A DNA stretch of 64,000 nucleotides from Endomychus coccineus. Lineage: Eukaryota > Arthropoda > Insecta > Coleoptera > Endomychidae. Shown here piece by piece: positions 45,320 through 55,365 of this stretch; within the stretch, counting starts at the first letter, position 1, and the number at the start of each line of letters is the position of its first letter. The stretch is taken from the NCBI GenBank assembly GCA_958510875.1, contig OY294070.1, positions 121,252,703 through 121,316,702 on the forward strand, given 5' to 3'. The notes under the pieces are model-generated. The model was given only the letters and a program-made list of their open reading frames with translations. It was not told where the DNA came from and ran no database searches. The position numbers and the translations under genes are program-made.

Positions 45320-46960
45320 CTAAGAGTTCATTAAATTAGTATAAATCTGACTTAATGACTGAATATCTGTTCTATTATTTACAGACTTGAAGTCACGTTT
45401 TATGTGAAACATTTCCAGAATAGATCCTTTATAGTAATTGGTTTTCTCAGTTAAAATATTAACATTTTTATAATCGTATGGATGGTTATAATCAAAGCAA
45501 TGCTTAGCAGGGACGGTGGAATTTTCTAAGTTTCTGTTTCTTGTACTATACTCATGGCCATACATTATTTTTTGTGAACATTGTTTAGAGACTCCTGTAT
45601 AAGTCCCATCGCAACCTAAACAATTTAATTTGTATACTGTGTAGGTTTCTTTATCTTTAGGTAGTAAAGGTTATTTGAAAAATAGTTCCTAATACACCAC
45701 AATAAGTGCATTCTAAACAAAACTTTACTGCATTTATAAATTCAGATTGATCTCGAGGAGTGTGTTTTTTAATCTCAGCCCAACGTTTTATGATGCTACT
45801 CAATGCTAAAACGACTGGTATATTTGTAAATAAAGAAACAACGTCCAAGGAAATTAATAGATGATCTACGGGTACGGATTAATTTTTTTATAATATATTA
45901 AAATGCCACGAGTCTTTCACATAAAATTCATTTTTTCTCATTATATTGTTGATAAATTTTGATAAATTTTTTATAAATTGTAGATAGGCGCTTCAGTATT
46001 AGGTACTTACAATGGGTCTTAAAGGTATATCACTTTTATGTAGTTTCGGAAGCCCATAGATATAAGGTGTTTGCCCATTATGGAAAATTAATTTATTTTT
46101 CAATTATCTTATTTTTGTACCATTTATTTATCAATGTATTCATGTCATTCTGTACTGATAATTTAGCGCCAGATTTTAATTTTTTTAAGTTATTTAATAG
46201 ATTTCCTATTTTGTTCTCGTCATTTCTATGCATTATGACGGTTTTATCACATTTATCCGCGTTCAAAACTAATATTTGATGGTTAGCATCTAAGAACTCT
46301 TTTGTCTTTTTTGTGTGATAGTTAAAACTATTTTTTGCTATGCCTATTTCTGCTTTCTGTTTATTTTTTTTATTTGCTAGATGTTACAAATTTTATTTCT
46401 AATTTCATTTTTTCCCTCTAAATTTTTATTTTTAATTCCACATTCTAAATTAGCAATTATATTGTCGATAGGCAATTTTTTGTAATCAAGCAAAGCAAAT
46501 TTCGGACCTAAGCCTTAACGTGTGCTGCACTTCATCCGGAATGTTTGTGTCTGTTAGGTATTTCAACCATTGTCTATTGATATTTTGTTTTTCATAAGCT
46601 ACGCACTTCATTAAACTTTCATCTTTTTTGATTAAACGGCTTTGATTTTTTTTTCCAAATGTTCCTTCTGATTTTGAATAAATTGGGTAATAAGGTTACT
46701 ATCGAGATTCAGGATTGTTCAACGCGTTCAATTTTGTTTTCAGCCTCTGCTACATTTGTGCAAGCTTCTTTAATGCACAAATTGTAATAATTTAGCGTAC
46801 GCATTCTTATTAAACTTTTCATCAGATGATATTTTATTTGCTGGCAAATTATTTCCTTTGCCTTCTCTGAGGAGCTTGACGATTAAGTAATCGACATGTT
46901 GACTTCAAGTTATAGCTAAAATGTTTACAAGCAAGTTATTATCGTGCAGCACTTTATTAG
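45320..46960 (-). pseudogene. Penelope ORF (reverse transcriptase plus GIY-YIG), broken
   Basis: In order on the minus strand: N-terminal LGPKFALLDYKKLP near 46500, PYIYGLPKLHKSDIPLRPIV (46080-46000), a hallmark block of Penelope reverse transcriptase, then ISLDVVSLFTNIP (45848 downwards), FCLECTYCGVLG, a gap where the catalytic YVDD-type region is missing, and the endonuclease MYGHEYSTRNRNLENS to SLSQIYTNLMNS at 45320. The frame is broken many times. It would encode RT and endonuclease for target-primed reverse transcription; inactive here. Confidence 0.82.
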
Positions 46961-47513
46961 AATTACATCTTATTAATTCCTGAGGACACTTGTCTCAAGT
47001 ATCTGTGACCCACGTAGCTGACGCAAGCAAGTAACAATTCAAAAATCCTTCATGAATAAGCAGAGGCGGACTATTGCTAGCATAAACGCTCCATTAATGG
47101 GGATCACTAAACTATTAAGACAAATAATACACGCGACAATCAAAGATCAAGGAAAACGAACTTGGAAAATAACGCGAAGATTATTATTGAAACTATCTTT
47201 GACTTTATCAATACATTTCTTGAATTTGGAATGCACACGATTTATTGGCATAGATCAGCTTTTACAAAGTCATTAGTAATATCTACGCGAAACTAATTTG
47301 TTCGAAATGATAATGAAGAAAACCAATAAATGTAACACATAATGACATGTTATTCATCATGTTTTCAATAAGATCAATGTCACAAGCGATATTCTTTTCT
47401 ATTTAGAACCTTTTCTTTGATGTAACTGGCAGTTTGGTACATAGTTTTTGTGGAAAATATGTAGAAAATTCACTTTTTACAAATGTTACATATAGTATGT
47501 ATATGTACTAGAA
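46961..47513. other. unassigned sequence
   Basis: A plus frame at 47052-47276 has no recognised motif. Nothing else seen. Confidence 0.4.
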
Positions 47514-47975
47514 CAGCGGTCTCCAAACCAAGCTCCAAGGACCAAAATCTATAATTTCTAGATTAGCGCCGAGTTCAATTACTATTGTGTACTAACTGTA
47601 CTTTATTGTTACGACCGCGACACTTGACACCTGATGGGCACACGTGGAAATAGGTGGTAGTAGTACTCTTTATCGCTTACAGATAGCGCTAGTAGTATTG
47701 CGAAAGCGCAGTAACAATCAAACATTCGCGAATAATCTCGTTGTTTTGAGAAAGTTCTGGTGTATTTCACTCACTTCTAGATGGCAGTAATTGGGGTAAA
47801 AAGGTTAGCGGCAAGACCGCGAGTCATTCCGCCTAGGGAAGGCGAAGGAAGCGAAACTGTCTGTTGTGAAATAAAGTAATACGTTATTCCTTAAAACGTG
47901 TTTGTGCGTGTTTGAAAGACATCTTCGTAACAGTATTTTGATTTGACTTGTTGTTTTTGTGTGTGATTTAATAGA

Positions 47976-48522
47976 ATGGAAAAGAAGCGAAAAGTAGACA
48001 GTGAATGCGGAACATTCAAAGATCAATGGAACTTTTAATATTACGTAATTGAGTCCAGTAAGAAGGCACTATGTTTGATTTGCAATGAAACCATAACATT
48101 AAACGTCATTATGAAACGAAACCTTTTCAAAATTACTCAAAATATACAGTTTGGGGACAGAAAAATTTGAAGCCTTGAAGCGCGGATTGAGATCGCAGCA
48201 ATCTTTGTTTGCGAAACTCAATACTGAACAAGAGGCAGCAATTCGTGCCAGCTTTCGTATGGCTCTTGAAATTTATAAGAGTCTTCCACTGTTACTATTT
48301 GACAATTTGCATAAATTTGCTCGTGAGCTGTTTTCTGTTTTTGGTACTACTCAGTTGTGTGAAAAAACATTCTCCAAAATGAAGTACACAAAGAATGTTT
48401 ACAGATCTAAGTTAACCGATGAGCATCTTAAATCTCTTTTAATCATAATTGGTACAAGTAAAATTGGTCCACAACTACAAACTATTGTCAGTGGAAAATC
48501 ACAATTACATAAATCCCATTAG
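47976..48522 (+). pseudogene. hAT transposase (GTF2IRD2/ZBED-like) with internal deletion
   Basis: ATG at 47976: MEKKRKVDSECGTFKDQWNF, then a stop, a BED-like zinc-finger remnant (CLICNET...RHYETK), a frameshift near 48150 and FEALKRGLRSQQSLFAKLN. The catalytic core is missing. The frame joins directly to the C-terminal dimerisation region, LCEKTFSKMKYTKNVYRSKL followed by TDEHL, the hAT-C signature. Similar proteins are annotated as GTF2IRD2-like in insects. It cannot catalyse transposition but could still bind DNA or dimerise. Confidence 0.8.
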
Positions 48523-48699
48523 TATTTTATATGTTACAATGTTTATATGTTATATGTTTGTGTTTATATGTTATAATGTTTATAATGTTAGTGGGATTCA
48601 TTTCAGTTATTTGTTAGTTATTATGCTTAAGTTAAATTTTCTGCGTATTATAATTGTCATTATTAAGCTTTACTTAGCAAGTATTATTATTCTATTAAT

Positions 48700-49290
48700 T
48701 ATATATTTAATATGAAGTTCAGGGAAAGTTGTCGAGGCATTTTTAAGCGAAATAATTTGTTGACAATAGCAGGGATATACATTCATGATTGTTTAATATT
48801 TAACTTCAAGTATAAACCGAAATTTAGTCAGAGTGTACATGAGTATCCCACTAGAAGCAGGAATTATGTATATCCTATACACAGGTTAACATTGTTTGAA
48901 AGAGGACCTTTTTACATATCACTCAGACTGTATAATCAGTTGCCTAATACCTTAAAGTGCATAGATAATCTCAAACTGTTTAAGAGAGTTATTTAGGTAT
49001 TTAGTTAGAGATAGAACCGTACAATTCGAGGGAGTTCTTTCGATAATAATTATCTAATGTAATGATTGATGTAAATGTGATAAATGGCTTATGTGGGGAT
49101 GCATATAACATTTTCTGGTTATTAAGGAAGTGTTATATCTTATGTTTTCCTTTTGATTTATTGTTGATATATGGTTATTTGTGCGACGTGTTTAAACCCT
49201 GTCGTTATGTTTTAGGATTAATATCTGAATGGTAACTTCTGGTTGTTTGAAATGAAGATTGTTGAATATGAATATGAATATGAAGTAAAT
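48700..49290 (+). mobile_element. CR1-like 3' fragment inside the hAT element
   Basis: 48712-48996 encodes the extreme C-terminus of ORF2 (GIFKRNNLLTIAGIYIHD, YPTRSRNYVYPIHRLTLFE, LYNQLPNTLK) with a stop at 48994-48996. The 3' UTR ends in a GAATAT-type microsatellite (about 49266-49290), typical of CR1-like ends. It is the same module as 10895-11038/12575-12745 and here it is unbroken. Confidence 0.82.
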
Positions 49291-49438
49291 AAAACCGAGT
49301 TATTATCATTCTGTGTCTTTTTATACAACTTATCGCAGTAAAAATAACAACAATAGGCCATTAGCTGTCGCGGGCCGGTTTAATGACACTGGCGGGCTGG
49401 ATTGATTTGGCCCGCGGACCGTAGTTTGAAAACCTCCT

Positions 49439-49505
49439 GGTCTAAGGCATAGGATGTAAGACTCCCGCTCAGTAGACTCTGGTTTCATTCCTAGAAGCCG
49501 AAAAT
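49439..49505 (+). repeat. tRNA-derived SINE head (Glu-like)
   Basis: GGTCTAAGGCATAGGATG (A-box region), CCCGCTCAGTAGACTC and GGTTTCATTCCTAG (B box) follow the same layout as the minus-strand unit at 28503-28583. It directly abuts the hAT right end, so the hAT may have inserted at this repeat. Confidence 0.55.
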
Positions 49506-49573
49506 ATGTTTTTCTATGGATGCTATACAATGTGCCACTTCTCTCATCGCTTTCATACGTTCAAAACGAAAGA

Positions 49574-49627
49574 TTTCTCACGCAGTGAGAAATATCCGCC
49601 AATACAGTGAGATATAATTTCTCACTG
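49574..49627. promoter_or_regulatory. candidate recombinase site, left end of Crypton-like element 2
   Basis: Two adjacent inverted repeats: TTTCTCAC-gca-GTGAGAAA and CAGTGAGA-tataatt-TCTCACTG. The 7-bp spacer in the second is of the size seen in tyrosine-recombinase crossover sites. Function inferred. Confidence 0.5.
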
Positions 49628-49869
49628 TTATCACGATAACCCAAGTCAGTCATGAATTGTTACATGTCAGATTGATATGACACGTTCTCCACGTTGACAA
49701 CGCTACGCCGACGATTCGCGTGCAATATCCAAGTAGCCCATTGTTGTCGTTTCTATAACAACAAAACCGAAGCACTGCATAATTATTGCTGTCAACTTAC
49801 CCAACGAAAATAGTTTTATTGTTATTTGTTATAATATAAACAGTTCAGATTCATTAAATATTGAATATA

Positions 49870-51032
49870 ATGGAATACGAAGATTTAGAGTCGGAAAATA
49901 CACCTCCAGAATTTATTCAGAAAGCAATAGATGTTTGCGATAATTTGCTACCAAGCACATCAAGAGAAAAATATGAAATCGCTTACAGAAACTTTATGGA
50001 CTGGAAAATGAAAGCCAAGATAAATTCTTGTTCCGAAAATACCGTGTTAGTTTATTTTGAAGAGTTGTCAAGAAGATTGAAATCATCAACATTATGGTCT
50101 CAGTACTCGATGCTAAGGAGTACCTTAATGGTTAAAAACTGTGTTGATATATCAAAATACGTAAAACTACGTGCATTTTTAAAACGCAAATCTGAAAAAT
50201 ATGTTCCAAAACAGTCAAAAACATTAACTTCTGAAGAAATTCAACAATTTTTAAAAGATGCACCTGATGAAAAGTATTTGCTGATAAAGGTATGAATTGA
50301 AATTTTTAAATTGTTATCGGAAAATGAATGTTTGGTTTTGATTTCAGGCTGCTTTAGCTATTGGCCTTACAGGGGCATGCCGTTGTGATGAACTTCGAAA
50401 ATTAAAAATTGATGACATGGAAGATCTTAATTCGGCCCTTTTAATAAAATTACCCGATACTAAAACCAAGGTTCCTAGAAATTTCACAGTCACAGGAGAA
50501 TTCTACCAAATTTACAAAAAATATGTGAAGCTTCGACCATGCACAAATGAAACACGTTTTTTTTTTTAATTACAAAAATAGCAAATGTACGAAACAGCCT
50601 GTGGGGATAAATAAATTCGGCACCATGGCGAAAGAAATAGCGAAATTTTTGCAAATACCGAACCCTGAATTATATACTGGCCACTGTTTTCGAAGGTCAT
50701 CTGCGACTATTTTAGTTAATGCAGGGGCAGATCTTTTAACTTTAAAACGCCATGGGGGTTGGAAATCCAGCAATGTTGTTGAATCTTATATCGACAACTC
50801 CATAGCTAACAAAATGAAAATTTCAAAAATTATAGTAAAATCCATTCAGGCTCCAGTGCCATTAGAACCTGAACACAACAATGCTGTGGAAGCTCAGTAC
50901 GTTTCCCCATCAACTTCAACTTCGACCGCAGCTAATATTTCAATTACCGAAAACATGTTGAAACAAAACAACCTACCAGGAATTACTTTACAAAATAGTT
51001 CAAATATAACTGTTAATTACTATTTTAAATAA
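49870..51032 (+). CDS. Crypton-like tyrosine recombinase, two exons, one homopolymer frameshift
   Basis: DUF3504-type tyrosine recombinase of a Crypton (insect type). Exon 1 is 49870-50289 (ATG, MEYEDLESENTPPEF; core-binding helices around NTVLVYFEELSRRLKSS). Intron 50290-50347 (GTATGA/TTTCAG). Exon 2 starts AALAIGLTGACRCDEL, carrying the box-I Arg, then HCFRRSSATILVNAGAD (H-x-x-R), RHGGWKSSNV and the likely nucleophile Tyr in VESYIDNS. The C-terminus is Ser/Thr-rich and ends VNYYFK. An 11-T run at 50557-50567 adds one base and shifts the frame (RFFF-to-stop); with 10 T the protein would be complete, about 367 aa. Real lesion or assembly error cannot be told apart here. All catalytic residues are present. 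Confidence 0.85.
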
Positions 51033-51126
51033 AATATACAAATGAGTTAATGACATACAAGTATTATTGTATATGTATTTTAATTTTCAATACTTGAAAA
51101 CAACGCATCCGTAGAAAAAGTACAAT

Positions 51127-51214
51127 GTACAATTCGTGAGAAAACGACATAGGTATTTCTCACTCGCTTGATCTGCGCTCGTGAGAAATATGTCGTTTTT
51201 CTCACTTGTTGTAC
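51127..51214. promoter_or_regulatory. 88-bp hairpin with four TTTCTCAC/GTGAGAAA motifs, right end of Crypton-like element 2
   Basis: The outer arms GTACAATTCGTGAGAAAACG and the complementary CGTTTTTCTCACTTGTTGTAC side pair imperfectly. The inner arms ATTTCTCACTCGC and GCTCGTGAGAAAT also pair. It could be a recombination site, a transcription end structure, or both. Confidence 0.55.
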
Positions 51215-53639
51215 AATATACTATTTTGTACATTTTCTTAAAAATATTATTGCGTTGAATATTATTTAGTTATGTAAAGATGATGAAATAAATATGATCC
51301 ATTTATCAGCTATCTAGAGCTTAGTAAAGCATCAATCAGTTATTATAGCTTTAATAAATCAATCCGTAAGTGATGAAAGGAAGAAAGCAAAGATACATTG
51401 TAGTGTTTAAATAAATGCATGACTTTCGTATTAGTAGAAACTGATAAGTAAATACCCATGTCATGTTGAAATTACTTAATATATGTTTGGTATTTGACTG
51501 AGACAAATCCGTTTCCTCTGCATACATAACTGTTACAATCACAAATCCTGTTTAAAGAATGCATGTTACCGAACAATTATTATATAAATTTCCTTGTTAC
51601 ACTTGGTGCTTGTCGCAACATCTTTGAAATCGATAAAATACCAAAGGAAAGAGATTCGAATTTTATTTTTGAGATTGAGTGAGCGTATCGAACAAAGTCG
51701 TTTTTTGAATCAGTCGGATTCAATGGCTAATATATGTTCTCGTGTAGGGGCCAAAATGTAAACGCAAACCACTTGAAATTTTGACACAAACTAGATGTGA
51801 TGCTCGAAATTTACTGTCATAAAAATGCAATGTCATACCTTGAGCCATTTTTGAGTTATTGAGCAGAGAGGTCCGTCGAAATACTCGACTCTATTCGCTT
51901 AATTTCGCGAAGTGTATTTTCATTCCCTTACGATTTACTTACTTTCTGATTTATATTTAACTTTAATTAAAAAATTAATGTAACGGAGTCTGATAACAAT
52001 CCAATAGTTCTACTAATTAGAGCTTTCCGGGCAGAAGGTAATCATATTTTTGGGGTAATTTAGTAGATAAGGGTGCTAGATGTAGTGATTTCTATAATAC
52101 TTACTACATTCTTTCCTGTTAATCATTATTTTCTACTTTCTATGTATCTAGGTATTCATCTTTCATTGTTTTTATCTTAAGTAGGCATTATGTATATTTA
52201 TATAAAATAGAAGATTAATTATTTATTTTGTTAACAATATATTATATAAGATTCTGAATAAAGATCATATTTTCGAATATGATAACAATAATATAGCCTT
52301 CTATAATAACAGGCCGGAATAGTGATGACTCATCGTATCGTGACGTCACACAGTTAGATCTACACAATACCCAGGATTCCATTTAATTTTACTACCAGTT
52401 TTGTGGAATTTCGTCTCATACATTTTTTGAGAAACTGGTTCTCTTACTTCAGTCAACCAAAGTGGAGTCCTTTTGAGTATAATGACTCTCATAACTTAGA
52501 ATCAATGATATATGCTTAGTCTTTGAGTGTCTTGTTTGCCGGAGTTGCCAGAAGTAGGGGCACGTTTGTTACAGTTACAAAAGAAGAACGTCTGTTTTTT
52601 TACTTTTCCCTTCTAGTTTTTTCGTGATATGTACAAAATGTACGTATCACATACGTAACATGTACAAAAACCCGTTTTTCATAGTTGACAATCCCCCGAA
52701 ATTCCTTGAAAATATTTATTCCTTTTGTATTTCCAATTCTGTCTCTACGTGTCATTCTGCAATTAGGTAGTCCAGAAAACTTTTTTGTTTTAGTTATTTT
52801 GCCCTATTTGAGTCCCTTCCCCTTTTCTTTACTTCAGGTATAACATGAAAAGAGAGAGACGAAATATAAGTGGAAGGATTTTATTGTGTAAGACGGCATA
52901 AGTGCCTGTATACCGTTGTACATTACTTTTTTTTTTACTTATCAACATTTAGCCATCGGTAAATTTCATTGAAAAACTTCCAAGCTCTCGTAATTTTGAT
53001 ATTAGCGAATGTAGAACCGCTCTTGCTTTAACTGTATCTAAAAACTATATTCATTCAACAATTCAACTATAACTGAAAGTACTACTTCACTTTGTTCGCA
53101 GATTGTTATAATTTGAATGTTTGAGTAACAACGATTATTAAAGCGACATTCATTTATTAAAAATTTATTTAACTACGTTTATACAATCTCTCACGTTACC
53201 TGTCTCTTCACATCATTCTTGGCTACTTGACACCGGTTTCATCTTCACATCTTCGCGTCACTTCGATTTATTATTAATTCTTAGTTTAACAATTTTTGTA
53301 TCAACAACACAAAACATCGGTAATAGGTTATGTCGAGCAGAAGTTCTATCTCTATCCTAACTATCAACGTTTTTCGCCATTTTTGTGAGCTATTGCAATC
53401 TTGTAAGTGCTATCTCGCTCACGAATAACGGTAGGGACAGTGCCTCTACGATTATTTCTTGTCTGTGTTCAGTTCATTGTAGTCAAACCATGACGTGAAC
53501 ATATGTTATTACAAACGAATTCGTGTGACGAAATATGATTGGTCACTCTATTCCAGGTTGGAGCATTATTAGAAACTACCTCAAACGGGGTAGCTGAATT
53601 TTATGATTGACTACTATATATAGACGTGCATATTCTATT
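51215..53639. other. AT-rich, nothing recognised
   Basis: No gene-like frame and no clear repeat. A TGACGTCACAC motif at about 52340 also occurs near 43700, possibly a shared repeat end. Confidence 0.4.
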
Positions 53640-53680
53640 TATCAATAATGATTATTGACCCAGGTATGAATTACATATAC
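53640..53680 (+). repeat. Penelope terminal fragment, left of the LTR insertion
   Basis: AATGATTATTGACCCAGGTA continuing to ATGAATTACATA matches the Penelope end at 36471 and 44173. The sequence appears to resume at 55335 (TTTTCGGGAACTAGGT, compare TCTCGGGAAATAGGT). Confidence 0.65.
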
Positions 53681-55330
53681 TGTTATGATTTCATTTCCTA
53701 AACAACATAAAATGATAAAATTTGAACTTACCGAACATTAAAAATTAGAAAAGATTAATAAAATATATAATATATGGAATTAAAAACATTATTAAATGTT
53801 AATTTATAAGTAGTTTAAGGCATTAAGCAATGTATAACAAAATAAACCAGAATGTAATATGGAATAAGAAGTGTAAACAAGAAACAGTGAAAGTGGATAA
53901 ACGTACAATGATACGAAAGAGGAAATCATAATTGAAATGATTCCAAAACTATCATAAGATAACACAAACTATTAAATTATGTTATAGATTTAAGATAGAA
54001 TTAGGAAATTTGAGTTCTATAATGTTATAGAAATGTTATTGATATTTTATATTATGTATTAGATTTAAGAATTGGCAAATGTCAAAATTGACATAAATAT
54101 TGGAATAATCAAGTTAATATGAACCTAATCATAGGTTATCTTATACCGAAATATGTGGAAAAATGTAGGCAATATTAATTCAAATAGCAGAAAGCATCAT
54201 CACTTTAAATAATTTGAAAATCTTCAATAATTCAAAATTTATAGAATACTCTATTTTGATTGGTCGAGACAATTTAGAAACTTCAAAAAGGTCAACAATT
54301 AAAAGTTATGTCGGTTACAACAATGACCAAAGCATTCTAGACAATGAAAGAAAATACCTCATTGGTCAGAAATGACATCAATTGGCGTCCTTTTGGAAGT
54401 CCTATAAAAGGAAATCTGAAATAGAAATTAGAACAGTTCGCATTTACATCTAAGATCCAAAGCATCTTCTGCAGCTCAAGTATATTTCCATAACCTTAGT
54501 TTTTGGTAACATCGGAGAACTCAAGTAGTCTCTGTAGCTTCGACAAGTTAAAGTAACCGAAGCAAGTAAATTATTCTTACGAATCAAGTAGTGTTCCTGA
54601 GTATTCGAACAAAGTTTAAGGTTATAATAACCACAGTTAATAAGTAGCATCGTAGAATATCCAGTCTTCGATAACGTTCCAGTATATTATTGAAGAAGTT
54701 CTATATCTTAAAAGAATAAAACAAGTTAACAATTTTATCAACAGTTCCTGAATTTATAAAGAAGTAACAACGTAGTTTACCTTGTGTATGTGTATAGCAG
54801 AGTAATTGTTCTTAAAGTGAATAATCAAATCATCAAGAAGATAAAATCAACTGAACATTTTCTATCATATTATTGGATATAAACTAAAAGTAAGTAAGTA
54901 AGTTTGTTTATAATATCCTCATTGTATAGTTATTTGTATATTTGAATGAAAGATTGTCGTTTGTAACTTTGTAAACAAGAATTAATATTAAGTAGTTTTG
55001 AGGTTAAACATAGAAATTTTAGAACATAAAATAAATCGAAAGATCTGTAACCTGAGATAGAACATAGAGTCATAAATATTTAAATATCGGAACTTTTAAC
55101 ATTCAAACAAAATATTGTGTTTAATTCCATATAATATAAAAAGATCATTATCATTCAAATCAATCAAAACAAATCAAATATATAAAATAAATATAATTCA
55201 AAACATTCAAATCAAAATAAAAAAAGCTAGCCGGAATAATAAATAATAATAAAATTAAATTAAATTAAAATTGAACAAAATATAAATCTTTAATTTATAA
55301 AAAAAAGGTAAAAGCCTTTTTTTAATAACA
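53681..55330 (+). mobile_element. solo LTR, about 1650 bp, with 4-bp target duplication
   Basis: Starts TGTTAT and ends ATAACA (perfect inverted tips), with ATAC on both sides (53677-53680 and 55331-55334), and interrupts a Penelope end whose sequence is recognisable on each side. It contains a TATAAAAG box at 54403-54410 and an initiator-like ACAGTTCG about 30 bp downstream. No coding. A 4-bp duplication fits Ty3/gypsy-type integration. At 1.65 kb the LTR is unusually long. Confidence 0.7.
54403..54440 (+). promoter_or_regulatory. TATA box and initiator in the LTR
   Basis: TATAAAAGG at 54403 and ACAGTTCGCATT near 54431-54442 are spaced as in insect core promoters. A GTAAGTAAGT donor-like sequence follows at about 54889. 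Confidence 0.55.
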
Positions 55331-55365
55331 ATACATTTTCGGGAACTAGGTTATAGTTCTACCAA

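Larger units (their letters stand above)
44172..46960 (-). mobile_element. Penelope-like element, near full length, interrupted by a non-LTR insertion
   Basis: Reading right to left: N-terminal region, reverse transcriptase, GIY-YIG endonuclease, then the terminal repeat with a hammerhead-like core, ending at about 44172 (GGTATGAATTATATATAAAT on the plus strand). An insert at about 44445-45210 splits the 3' part, and the terminal sequence continues on both sides (ATTCTTGATA ... ACATTGATGTG, compare 37365-37410 in the other copy). Confidence 0.85.
47514..49439 (+). mobile_element. hAT element, internally deleted, with a nested CR1-like fragment
   Basis: Left end CAGCGGTCTCCAAACC (47514) and right end, read on the minus strand, CAGGAGGTTTTCAAACTACGG (from 49439) are the characteristic inverted ends of hAT elements, followed by GGCCCGC-rich sequence. 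Flanking 8-mers TACTAGAA and GTCTAAGG match poorly, so the target duplication is not clear. The right flank is a tRNA-derived repeat. Confidence 0.82.
49574..51214 (+). mobile_element. Crypton-like element 2 with clustered TTTCTCAC inverted motifs at both ends
   Basis: A nearly intact tyrosine recombinase gene is bracketed by two motif clusters. Left: TTTCTCAC (49574), GTGAGAAA (49585), then CAGTGAGA and TCTCACTG (49605-49627). Right: GTGAGAAA (51136), TTTCTCAC (51156), GTGAGAAA (51181), TTTCTCAC (51198), all inside an 88-bp hairpin (51127-51214). Such alternating inverted 8-mers look like recombinase-binding arms. True element boundaries were not proven. Confidence 0.7.

Noticed and set aside
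47506..49447. Clean 8-bp target duplication for the hAT element
   Set aside because: TACTAGAA and GTCTAAGG agree at only about three positions.
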